Assembly: GCA_963682055.1 (NCBI GenBank) | Contig: OY821746.1 | Span: 14,621,992 to 14,685,991 of the forward strand | Direction: 5' to 3' | Origin: Primula veris | Lineage: Eukaryota > Streptophyta > Magnoliopsida > Ericales > Primulaceae | Length of the DNA stretch: 64,000 nt | Part shown: one piece after another, positions 1 through 9,200 of the stretch | Position numbering within the stretch: position 1 is the first letter of the stretch | Layout of the letters: each line of letters begins with the position of its first letter | Translations under genes and position numbers: made by a program | The notes under the pieces: generated by a model | What the model saw: only the letters and a program-made list of their open reading frames with translations | Database searches by the model: none | What the model was told of the DNA's origin: nothing

Positions 1-2117
1 CTTTCGTTGAAGATGACATCCTTACTGCGAATGATCCTCTTTGTTTGACCACCCCAAAAGCGATATCCAAACTCAGCTCCACCGTACCCAACAAAGTAAC
101 ACACTTTGGATTTCGAGTCAAGCTTGGTACGTTCATTTATGTCGACGTGAATATATGACAGACAACCGAACACTCGCAAGTGTTCATACGAGATAGGCTT
201 TCCTATCCAGACTTCCTCGGGAATTCTCTTTTCCAAAGGCACTGAGGGTCCGCGGTTAATGAGGTAAACCGCCGTGCTTACTGCATGTGCCCACAAGGCT
301 TTGGGCAACCCACTTTGCAGTCTCATACTCCTAGCACGCTCATTGATTGTTCGGTTCATTCGCTCGGCCACACCATTATGCTGTGGTGTTTTTCGGATGG
401 TCTTCTCCATTCGAATGCCTCCTTGAGCACAGAACTCTACGAACTTCGCATCAATGTACTCTCCGCCGTTATCGGACCTCAAACACTTGAGTTTATTCCC
501 GGTCTCTAGCTCGACCATGGCCTTCCATTCTTGGAATTTCTTAAACACCTCAGACTTGTGTTTCAAGAAATAGACCCATGTTTTCCTTGTCGAATCATCG
601 ATGAAGGTCACATAGTACCGAGATCCTCCCAGTGAGGTTACCGGAGATGGTCCACATACGTCTGAGTGGACCAGTGCTAGCTTCTCCTCCTTCGGAACTT
701 TTCCACCTTTCCGGAAGCTCACTTTCTTCTGCTTCCCGAAGATGCAACCTTCACACATGTCGAGGTTGACAGACTTCAAGCCTGCAAGTTTGCTGTCCTT
801 TGCTAACACCTTCATCCCCTTCTCACTCATGTGACCCAAACGTCGATGCCACAGTTCCGAGCAGTTTTGCGACTCAGCTGCCGCAATTGTATGCTCCTCA
901 TCGGTCGTCATGTATAATGTACCGACCTTGCTCCCTCGGGCTATCACCATAGCTCCTCGTGAAACTTTTCAAGCTCCACAGCTAAACGAAATCGAGTGCC
1001 TTTCGACATCGAGTTGACCTACTGAAATCAGATTCTTGGTCAACCTCGGGACTTGCCTCACTTTCGTTAGCTTCCATACCGATCCATTTGAAATGTGAAT
1101 CTTCACATCGCCCATTCCAACAACCTCCAACGCTTCTCCGTCGGCTAGATACACTTTACCGAAATTACCCGCAGTGTAATTTTCGAATAAATCCTTCTGA
1201 GGGGTTGTGTGAAATGATGCCCCAGAGTCTAGAATCCACGATTCTATATTTCTCTGTTCGGTAAGCAACAAACAGTCATCCGAATCCTCGTCGCTCGCAA
1301 TATTAGCCCCGTGATCACGGCCGGTACTCTTCTTCGGCTGCTTGCACTCATGACTGAAGTGCCCCATACCCTGGCAGTTATAGCATCGAAGATTCTTCTT
1401 ACTTCGACCGCTATCTTTCCCGCCTCGGCTTTGCCCTCTTCTACCTCAGGATTGCGAACGTCCTCTAACGTCCCATACCCTTGCCTTACCCCGGTCTCTT
1501 GAACCCACGTTCAAGGCTGCTCCATCACTTGAGCATTCACCCATGTCTAATCTCCTGAGTTCCTCAGCAAATATTTGATCTCGGATGCCGTTGTAAGTCA
1601 GTTTCTCCTTTCCAATTGAGTTGCTCACAGCAGCTCGCATGAATTCCCAACTGTTCGGTAGAGATGCTAGCAGTATAAGGGCTCTCACTTCGTCTTCAAA
1701 AGTTATCTCCACCGCATCCAACTGATTTACGGTATCGATGAACTTATTCACGTGACTCGCGACAGGTGTCCCCTCAGCCATGCGTAGGTTGAACAACTTA
1801 CGCATGAGATGTACCTTGTTGTTCACGGATGGTTTCTCATACATGTCGGTGAGGATCTTCATCATCCCCATCATCGTCATCTCTCTTGCGACGTTATGTG
1901 TTACACTCCTAGATAGTGTTAGGCGGATCACTCCCAACACTTGTCGGTCTAAGAGTTTCCACGCCTCCTCGGTGGTCGTGGTCGGCCTTTCCTCAAGGAG
2001 AAGTGGCTGATGCATCTTCCTCCCGTAGAGGTAGTCCTCTATCTGCATTCTCCAGAATGCGAAGTCCTTCCCGTCGAACTTCTCGATCCCGTGTGCGGTC
2101 CTGTCTTCTTTCGCCAT
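1..2117 (-). pseudogene. copia gag-pol polyprotein (gag, protease, integrase), two nonsense mutations, continues off window
   Basis: One minus-strand frame runs from the ATG at 2117 to the window edge, interrupted only by TGA at 1446-1448 and at 969-971. It starts with a copia-type gag (2117-1449), then a CCHC zinc knuckle (CYNCQGMGHFSHEC, about 1390-1345), an aspartic protease (WILDSGASFHTT, about 1240-1205), the GAG-pre-integrase HRRLGH motif near 855-835, and an integrase core reading LRSDNGGEY and TPQHNGVAER near 480-350. Family knowledge says this polyprotein is cleaved to give the virus-like particle and the integration machinery. The stop at 969-971 stands where relatives usually have tryptophan, which fits TGG to TGA. 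The frame is otherwise open. Confidence 0.9.
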
Positions 2118-2173
2118 CGATCTTCCTCTCGGTCTTCGGCCTTAGTTCTGCAAACCTCGGTTCTGATACCACT

Positions 2174-2518
2174 TGTTAGGGTCGATCAGGCGAATCAATG
2201 AAAGACAGAAACTCAAACCGAGCACACGCACACTTTGATAACGGAGTTCACCCAAATTGGCTACGTCTTCAGGCCGCTACACGTGGCACTTAATATATAT
2301 ATAGAGGATTACAAACGTAATCTATCTAAACACAAATCTATGGTTCTTTCGCAAATAGAACTCTCTCTTTATAATATAGAGGTGTTTGTGTAGGTGCACT
2401 TAAAATACAAGATATTGGGGCATATAAATAGAACCCTTAGTAGGTCATATTATAATTCTTAGTGATGTGGGATAATTAGAAAACATGGCCAAAACTCATT
2501 TGACTCCACAACTCAACA
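2174..2518 (-). repeat. 5' LTR of the left-edge copia element
   Basis: The segment starts TGTTAG next to the tRNA primer binding site and ends in CAACA, giving the TG...CA ends expected of an LTR of about 345 bp. The inner boundary is firm because of the primer site. The outer boundary (2518) rests only on the terminal dinucleotide, with 2510 as an alternative. Confidence 0.7.
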
Positions 2519-3739
2519 GAATCTTGGTTCATCCGGTGTATTTTGCAACTGATGGAATAAGATTATTATAAGGTGTGTGCTCTTCATCTTTCTAGCTGTG
2601 AAACACAAGTATCCAAGGCATTTCCCTCTTCAACAATCTTTTGTTGTAGATTTGTGTTTAAGTTGTTTCATTGGTTGTTCAATGTGGAAATTCTGGTCTC
2701 AGTTTCCAGATGTAATTGATGTTTATTTGCTCTATGAAGTTGATGAGACTTTTGAGCACCTACAATAATTGCTGGACTAAGAAAGAACACACAATACAAC
2801 ATGATCATGATTAATGAACCCTGAAGGAAGGAAAAGCGCGATGAAGTTCCATCCACCATGCGAGAGCAAACTTGATACAAAGTTAAAGTATTCCTACCTA
2901 ACTAATATAATATTAAACTTGAGTATAACAATCTATATCTGAAACGGGTACAAAATTTTTATAGAAAAAAACGGTTACCTACAACAAGAACATGTATTGT
3001 ATTCGCTTACTCATCTAATTTTTTGGGGAACACTATATGCTTCAATATAGTCTTGAGGCCTGCGGCTGACATATTAGACTATAATTTCCACGCCCGTCTG
3101 CTTAATTTCTTTTGCGAGACGAATGTGAGTTTAAAATTTAGATTTCAAAATTTAACATGTCTTCAATGATAAAGCTCGACGATCCACCCCTGATTTGTTC
3201 GACATTAAAAACAACTGAAGGTATACATTTGGGTTACAAGAAGTCTGTGAGTTGATAGATACTATAAATTTAGAAAAGGACAAACAAACAAGCATTAACA
3301 AACAAGCATTGTGCAAACTCAGAGCCCTAGACCATCTAAGCTTGTTAGAAGAGGCGGTACCATTTTAGCTCACTTCAGAACATAAATATTTGAGATTCTA
3401 TTTTTTTCTTTTTGAAATAAAAATATTTGAGATTCAAGGTTAATAGATTGGCTTCAGAAAATAAATATGTTCAAATATACTTTAGAAGCCAATATGTCTA
3501 CAGGCTTGGCGCCAACAAAGTAGGTTAACTCCAAATGTATGAGTTTATTTATTTTTTTGAAATTGTCCAAAGATGGACTTATTGATAATTAAAAAAAGGA
3601 GGAATTAATTCTATCCCCAGGTTGACATCTTTGGATCATAGAACGTTTCAAAACAACTGCAGACATAAATTCCAAGTAGAGTGAATGTGGAGTGGCGGTT
3701 AACGGATATTATTATTGATTAAGCCTTTAGAATTCCATC
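2519..3739. other. Intergenic, no supported feature
   Basis: AT-rich DNA with only short accidental open frames. A small direct repeat of the phrase AAATATTTGAGATTC occurs near 3386-3436. I see no coding, RNA or terminal-repeat signal. Confidence 0.5.
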
Positions 3740-4110
3740 TTCGCCTATACCATGTCCCGAAAAGTTATTCCATTACCTATGAGGAGAGATAAAAGATTAT
3801 GCGTCTCATTTGTTTTGGTTGAATCGATAGATGACCTTCTCCAATACATAAGAAGTGATTCATGTTAAATTATTGTATGGGCTCTACATCAAGACAGTGA
3901 TGACCTTAGCAATTCTGAGTCGGTATTCAAATATGATTTTTCTTATGAACAAATGTGTGACAAGTTTCCTAAGTTCGATCACTTTTGTACCTCGAAAGAT
4001 ATTGCTAACATAAGATATGCTAAGCTGGTGGCTTGCCATCCATTGAATCCATCAATATTATTAATTCTTCGTGATGAAATTATTGTTAGCTTATTGTCTT
4101 CATAATAAAA
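3740..4110 (+). pseudogene. Possible F-box-associated protein relic
   Basis: From an ATG at 3752 a protein-like stretch (SRKVIPLPMRRDKRL, then VLVESIDDLLQYIRSDSC) ends at a stop. After a frame change a second stretch follows, including FPKFDHF and AKLVACHPLNPSILLILRDE. The phrase around ACHPLNP resembles the C-terminal associated domain of plant F-box proteins, where such a segment precedes the last beta-strands. No F-box itself is visible. The reading is inferred from composition and one motif only. It could also be chance open frame next to the short LTR units that follow. Confidence 0.2.
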
Positions 4111-4185
4111 GAGTGGTGCGAGTGCAACGTATTTAATGTTGATTGCACTTGTTGGGCTCGACATATAAATGGATTGACTTCTGCA

Positions 4186-4623
4186 TGATATCAGAGTCAA
4201 AGTCTAACCGGTTTGTATGATGGTCCACCTCCACCCAATTTGTTGGTTGCACTCGTTGGGCTTATCGTAAATTGACCAACCCACGAGTGAAGGGGAGTGT
4301 TGGAATTGTCCCACATCATTTAGGGATTGATAAACTCAAGGATTAATATATGTCTCTCTCATTTATTACGAGACATTTTAATTGTAAGTTATATGAGCTC
4401 TAATATGATATCAGAGCGGGCCTAACGATGATGGGTTCATCTACACCCATTTAATATGTTTGATCGTAGGACCTTTGAAATGTCGGGGCACGAGCTAAGG
4501 GGAGTGTTATATTATATTATCTCACGTCGACTAAATAATGATCAAGCCTGTGGCTTATAAAGAGTTACTCATTCTTACCATTACGATACCTTTTAATGGT
4601 AAGGTATATGGGCGCTATAATAT
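4186..4623 (+). mobile_element. TRIM-like chain of very short LTR units
   Basis: Two primer-binding-site-like stretches (TGATATCAGAG at 4186 and 4406, matching the tRNA-Met site TGGTATCAGAG with one change) are each followed by about 90-100 bp of spacer. Each spacer ends in a purine tract (AGTGAAGGGGAG ending 4297; CTAAGGGGAG ending 4504), and then an LTR-like unit starting TGTT (4298-4405 and 4505-about 4623). The unit at 4298 opens TGTTGGAATTGTCCCACATC, a start seen in plant terminal-repeat retrotransposons in miniature. An LTR-spacer-LTR-spacer-LTR chain is the simplest reading, but the first LTR, upstream of 4186, is too diverged to delimit. Confidence 0.5.
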
Positions 4624-6245
4624 TCAAGACCGGAACAAGAAATCGAAAGAGAAGCCGCCATTAGAGTGGCATGGAAGAATTGTCCCTTATTTTTCGCTTG
4701 TTTGGGCTGCTTCTTTTCTAAATCCACGATCACCAATGGTCAGTAATGCTTAGTGCTCATAAATTTGTATCGCCTGTATGAGGCACTAACCCTTGTCTTG
4801 ATGCCTTGTTTCATCATGCGCTTTCTAAATAGTTTGTGTTTTGTTTACTTTGGGATTCTGGACTGATTTGCCTTTAAATTCGTTTGGTATGATATGTATA
4901 CATACTCTTTTTTGTTCATGATAATTAAAGCTTGTTTTTTGGTCTTTTCATTCGATTATATTTGTTAACCATAAATGGATGATAAACTTTTGATGCCTAC
5001 TTTAGCGTGGATCTTCGATTGGTCGTTTGTTTATTTCTCCTTTATCAGAATCCAAAGAAAAAAAAAATCTAAAAGTCATTTTTGAGTTCTAAACCCAGCC
5101 AAGGTCTTATGGCATCATCACGTTTCAATCAATCGCTTCGCCATTTTAAATGTCAAAAACAAAGATAACTGTAACTTATCATATGCCAATGTTAGCTTTG
5201 TCAAATCCAATTATGGACATTCGAGCCTTTGTTAGTTTATATTGTAGTATCTATGTGTTTAAATTTGGTCCAAACATTAAAGTTGTCTTAACCGTTCTTT
5301 TTGTTGCCAAGTAAATGGAGCCGAAAAAAGTACAAAAATGATAAAATGCGATCATTCGTGTTGTACTCCATCCGTCCCAAAATATTGGGGCTCTATCCAT
5401 CTACGTACAACTTTTACCGGCAAATATCTCGTATTTAAATTGTCAAAATGTAAATTTGTAAAGTTTGTTCATATAGTTTAACATTTGAACTATGTGATTA
5501 ACTTTTAAAAAATTCTATTTCAACAACTTAAATATGAGTTATTTATCGATAAAAATTGCACGTAATTTCGTATAGACTCAACAACAGGAAGTAGTTGAAA
5601 ACTTGAAACTACATGGTTTGACATATTTCTAAGTTTAAAGGGAGCAAAAATGTAATTTGAATCTAAATCACACATTTTAGACCATTGACTTGGTGACACA
5701 TTTTTCATATTTTTTTGGTTGTTGATATTGTACTAATCTCCTTTTCAAATTAAAAAAAAACAGTGATGCTATTTGAATCATTCGATATTCTGATTGTTTT
5801 TTTTTTATAAATGATGCCAAGTAATACTATCATTTTTTTTGCTATTTTTCTTGTTGATAAAATATTGAGTTTTTATGATGCTTAATAATTATTCTGTCTT
5901 TTGATCAATTTATTTACTTTTCAATACAAAAAATGATGCTATATGAAGCTCTCTTGTGTTTTCTCTTGTTTTTAAACGGTGTTTTAGCGGTGCTAGATGA
6001 ACCTCTCACGCTTTTCACTACCCGATCTTCACATATATTTTTTGAAAAATACATATCATCATTCAACATTGCATATGAAGACGGATAATCATGTAGTGTA
6101 TCATGATCTATTTTCATCTCTTATCATAGGCTCTTTTTCCAATTCCTTTTTTTATAGTTTAATTTAATACATAAATTTTAAAGTAATCCTTTTTCTTTTT
6201 TCGGTTTTGAAAATTTTTGTTAGTTAATAATATTATTTCAAATCG

Positions 6246-6247
<2 letters not shown>
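4624..6247. other. Intergenic; one MITE-like end
   Basis: No gene is supported. At about 5364-5392 the phrase TACTCCATCCGTCCCA followed by AAATATTGGGG resembles the end of Stowaway-type MITEs. I could not find the opposite inverted end, so only a fragment can be claimed. The remainder is AT-rich with T and A runs. Confidence 0.35.

Positions 6248-6305
<58 letters not shown>
6248..6305. repeat. (TA)n microsatellite
   Basis: About 28 uninterrupted TA dinucleotides. Such tracts are common in plant intergenic DNA and are prone to slippage and cruciform extrusion. Confidence 0.95.
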
Positions 6306-6309
<4 letters not shown>

Positions 6310-6634
6310 GACGAAAAGAAAAATAGGACAAATCAATTTGGAAATATTTGAGAGAGAAATTCGAAAAAATGGTATTTTAGTACATGAAAATTGGATATTT
6401 ACCTTAGTTTTATAAAAAAAACACAATTATGAAAAATTCACGCCACAACGGCTGACGCAAGACAATTATCATCGAACGTCCTTATGTCGTTTTTTACACC
6501 TTGATTTATACTCAATCTATCAACCAGCGGGTGGAAAGATCAATGTCAATTTAGTGCTCGGCTTGGAGCGCTCAGCTTAAGGACTATATACAAGTACATT
6601 TAGAGAGCATAGGGGAGCATTCCGTCTTAGAAGG

Positions 6635-7770
6635 TGTTGGCCCGTGCGGCTAAACCTTAGAAGAGGTGAATAAGTTTTTAGGTGTTTTTTGCGGAATTAA
6701 AATTTACACGCAACTAATCAACCCATCTAGCTCGATAGCTATTTTCGACAATAAATATGCGATGATAAATAATAAATTGAAGCATACGCACAATCACAAA
6801 TAAATACACTGCGATATATAGAGATTCGGTAAACCTGCCTAGTCCTCTCCTCAATATTCATGCTAGCGAGTATTTCACTATAATCTTCTTTCCAAGATTA
6901 CAAATCCTACCAAGCTAATCAATCGATTTGCTTACCCTCTACCCGAGTTTCTTACTCTTGATACAAGTGCAAGCGTACACGTCTACGAGTCAATGACTCC
7001 CCCTCAATCTATGAGTAACCAAATGTTTAAACTAGAATTTTTAACCAACACTTTGAATTAAAAACTTCTAACCAAACACTCAGTCATAATTTTATTACTT
7101 CTAAATAAGCTAATTGGTGAGTTTTTTATGTTGTTTGAGCTCGATCACTTTTCTCATCGTTTTTTCCTTTTTGAGTTTTTTTCAATAATGTAGTTTTTTT
7201 TTGTTTTTAAGATAGATAGAGATTGAGAGATGGTGATTTGTGTGTTTATGATAAGTATTAGCGTGTATTTGAAGAGATAAATTGTCCATTGGATGTGTAA
7301 TGACCGTTTGGGTGATTAAAAGTTTTATCCTATGGTTAAAACCACTTTTTGAAAAGCTAAAAAGCTGTTTTTTATGATATGCACTTTGACCCACCGGTGG
7401 ATGTCTTCTGACCCATTAGTGGGTGAAAAATTGCTTGGTTCTGGAACTTTGTCCCGCTGGTGGCCTCTGTATAACCCACTGGTGGGTCGTACCTGGAAAA
7501 AATTCTCTTTGTTCTGTCCACTTGACCCATGGGTGGGTCTGTAATACCCATGAGTGAGTTATCACTAATTTACTTGCTCGGACTCCGAATCGACTTCCGT
7601 TTGAACCGTTGGCTTCGTTATTAAATGATCTATCATTATAAGTCATGAAATATACATTCTCTCTTTTTAGAAAAGGTCAAGTATTAAATCATCGAATAGA
7701 GAAATCGTCAAATCATTAAGACATAATCACACGTATAATCAAAATCAATTATTGAACTCATGGTTCAACA
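6635..7770. mobile_element. Solo LTR (1,136 bp) inserted in the plastid-derived rRNA fragment
   Basis: The insert starts TGTTGG and ends CAACA, the TG...CA inverted termini of an LTR. It is flanked by a direct repeat GAAGG at 6630-6634 and 7771-7775, a 5-bp target-site duplication. No gag or pol frames, primer site or second LTR are inside, so this is best read as a solo LTR left by recombination between two LTRs, or a non-autonomous element. The rRNA sequence on both sides proves the exact junctions. The family is unknown, and orientation cannot be set without the lost internal part. Confidence 0.85.
7383..7560. repeat. Cluster of ACCCAnnnnTGGGT-type half-palindromes within the solo LTR
   Basis: Six imperfect copies of a GACCCA/GGTGGGTC-like motif occur in under 180 bp: GACCCACCGGTGGATG, GACCCATTAGTGGGTG, CCCGCTGGTGGCC, ACCCACTGGTGGGTCG, GACCCATGGGTGGGTC and ACCCATGAGTGAG. 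They are spaced irregularly by 20-45 bp. Each is close to a self-complementary site with a variable centre. This could be a regulatory cluster of the LTR or a decayed minisatellite. Confidence 0.6.
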
Positions 7771-8094
7771 GAAGGAAGTCCTTGCATGAGCGGGGGTGGA
7801 CGAAACGGAGTCGAGAATGTCGGCTTGAGTAACTCAAACAGTGGTGAGAATCCAATGCCCCGAAAACCTAAGGGTTCCTCCGCAAGGTTCGTCCACGGAG
7901 GGTGAGTCAGGACCTAAAATTAGGCCGAAAGGTGTAGTCGATTGATAACAGGTGAATATTCATGTACTACCCTTGTTGGTCCCGAGAATTATACACAATA
8001 CTAAGTTTCACATCATAAATATTTATACTGTAATGAAAAGTTGAGGTCAAATGTTCGATTACGAAGTAGACTAATTCGAGGATGGAATTTTTCA

Positions 8095-8823
8095 CTGCAT
8101 TTAATCTTATTTCACGCATAGGCCGTATATATTTTTTACAAACCGTAAGTCCGATTTATGTTTTGACTGTCTGGTCAAACCGTAAGTTTAACTTGCGGTC
8201 CGTAATTTAAAATTACGGTTTGAGTGGTAAATTACAGTATTGCCCCCACGTCGAAAACACTAACTATTTTAGTTTTTTCTCAATCCAAACAAGATAAGAA
8301 ATAATCATCTAAATCAACAAATTGTCATAAACACACTAATTTGTATAAAACGGGTAAAATATGAAAACCTTAGCTTTATTAAATAATGTACACAATCAAT
8401 ACCTACTAAACAATTAGTAATCAAGAAATTAAATCAATTTTTATTTTATTATCTACCTTATAAATTTAAATAAAATAAAATAAAATAAAGAATAATAAAG
8501 AAGCTTGATGAATGCTATAGGTGTGAACAGTATATAATCCGGTTAATACGAGTAATAAATTGGTTTAATCATATGGGTTCAGAATGAATTTGATGAGTAC
8601 GGTAAATTGGAGTTTTTTTTACTTGAAAAATATGTTAAGTGAGAGCAGCAAGTAAGTAGTGTTAAGAGTAAAAGGGTAAAGTGTGCTGTTTTCAACGCAT
8701 GAGCATTTGAGGAATTTTCACTCAAACTGTAAAAACGAACTATGAACCGTTATTTAGATTTACGATTTGTAAAAAAAATATTCAATCTGTGTGTGAAATA
8801 AGATTAAATGCAATGGAAAAATC
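8095..8823. mobile_element. Non-autonomous inverted-repeat element, Mutator-like, with CCGTAA palindromes
   Basis: The ends at about 8095-8170 and 8745-8823 are inverted copies sharing GCATTTAATCTTATTTCAC, then a T-rich stretch, then ACAAACCGTAA-like sequence. Inside the left end sit two back-to-back palindromes built on CCGTAA/TTACGG (about 8177-8198 and 8200-8218), the same theme as in the large MULE at 37121-45225. Internal sequence such as AAAACGGGTAAAATAT also resembles the MULE subterminal region. No coding frame is present. I could not find a convincing 9-bp target duplication, so the outermost bases are approximate. Confidence 0.6.
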
Positions 8824-9114
8824 AAGCCTATTTATAATAACCCATGTTTACGAGGAGGATTACGTCAGCCGATTTCTCAAAATGTACTTGTAGAACCTCT
8901 TATTTATCGAGAACTGGGAAAAATTGTGTTGGCTAATAATAAAAACGCAGAAAACTAGTGCAAAAGTATTTTTAACGCGAGACGGCAAAAGGCGTCCTTA
9001 GTAATTATGCGAAACCCTCCAAGGGTATACTAGTAAAATCCCACACTTCACTCGAAGACTTAAAACATCTCCATCACATCATTTCTCCTCTTTCCCATAA
9101 ACCCTAACAAAACC

Positions 9115-9197
9115 CCTCTCTCTCTCTCTATCTCTCTCTCTCTACACATACATACATATTTCTCTCTCTACACATACATACATATTTCTCTCTCTCT
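9115..9197 (+). repeat. CT-rich 5' leader with tandem duplication, helicase gene
   Basis: Just before the helicase start codon lies a pyrimidine tract of CT dinucleotides interrupted by two copies of ACACATACATACATATTTC, i.e. a direct duplication of about 33 bp. Its position right against the ATG makes it part of the 5' untranslated leader. CT-rich leaders are common in strongly expressed plant genes; a role here is inference. Confidence 0.75.
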
Positions 9198-9200
9198 ACG

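Larger units (their letters stand above)
1..2518 (-). mobile_element. Ty1/copia retrotransposon, 5' part, runs off left edge
   Basis: A minus-strand LTR retrotransposon whose 5' LTR (2174-2518) and gag-protease-integrase part lie in the window; reverse transcriptase, RNase H and the 3' LTR must lie left of base 1. The order gag, zinc knuckle, protease, integrase is that of Ty1/copia elements, where integrase precedes reverse transcriptase. A primer binding site complementary to initiator tRNA-Met (TGGTATCAGAA on the minus strand, about 2171-2161) follows the LTR directly. The target-site duplication cannot be checked because the other end is outside. Very little damage is visible in the coding part, so the insertion looks fairly young. 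Confidence 0.93.
6607..7989 (+). pseudogene. Nuclear copy of a plastid 23S rRNA fragment, split by an LTR insertion
   Basis: The stretch 7771-7989 reads like the middle of plastid 23S rRNA: GAATCCAATGCCCCGAAAAC, GGGTTCCTCCGCAAGGTTCG and CCACGGAGGGTGAGTCAGG occur in the right order, with scattered transitions typical of a nuclear copy. The upstream part of the same region (AGGGGAGCATTCCG plus TCTTAGAAGG) lies at about 6607-6634, and the two pieces join without loss once the element at 6635-7770 and one copy of its 5-bp duplication are removed. It is therefore an old plastid-to-nucleus transfer and not a working rRNA gene. Homology upstream of about 6607 fades. A mitochondrial origin is less likely from the wording I recognise, but I cannot align it here. 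Confidence 0.8.

Noticed and set aside
5364..5760. Complete Stowaway MITE
   Set aside because: Only one end (TACTCCATCCGTCCCA) is visible; no inverted partner or TA duplication was found.
7416..7646. 76-codon minus-strand frame with repeated THxWV phrases
   Set aside because: The repeats are the translated ACCCA/TGGGT DNA motif of the solo LTR, not a protein.
6607..7989. Working rRNA gene
   Set aside because: It is only a fragment with many substitutions and a 1.1-kb insertion.
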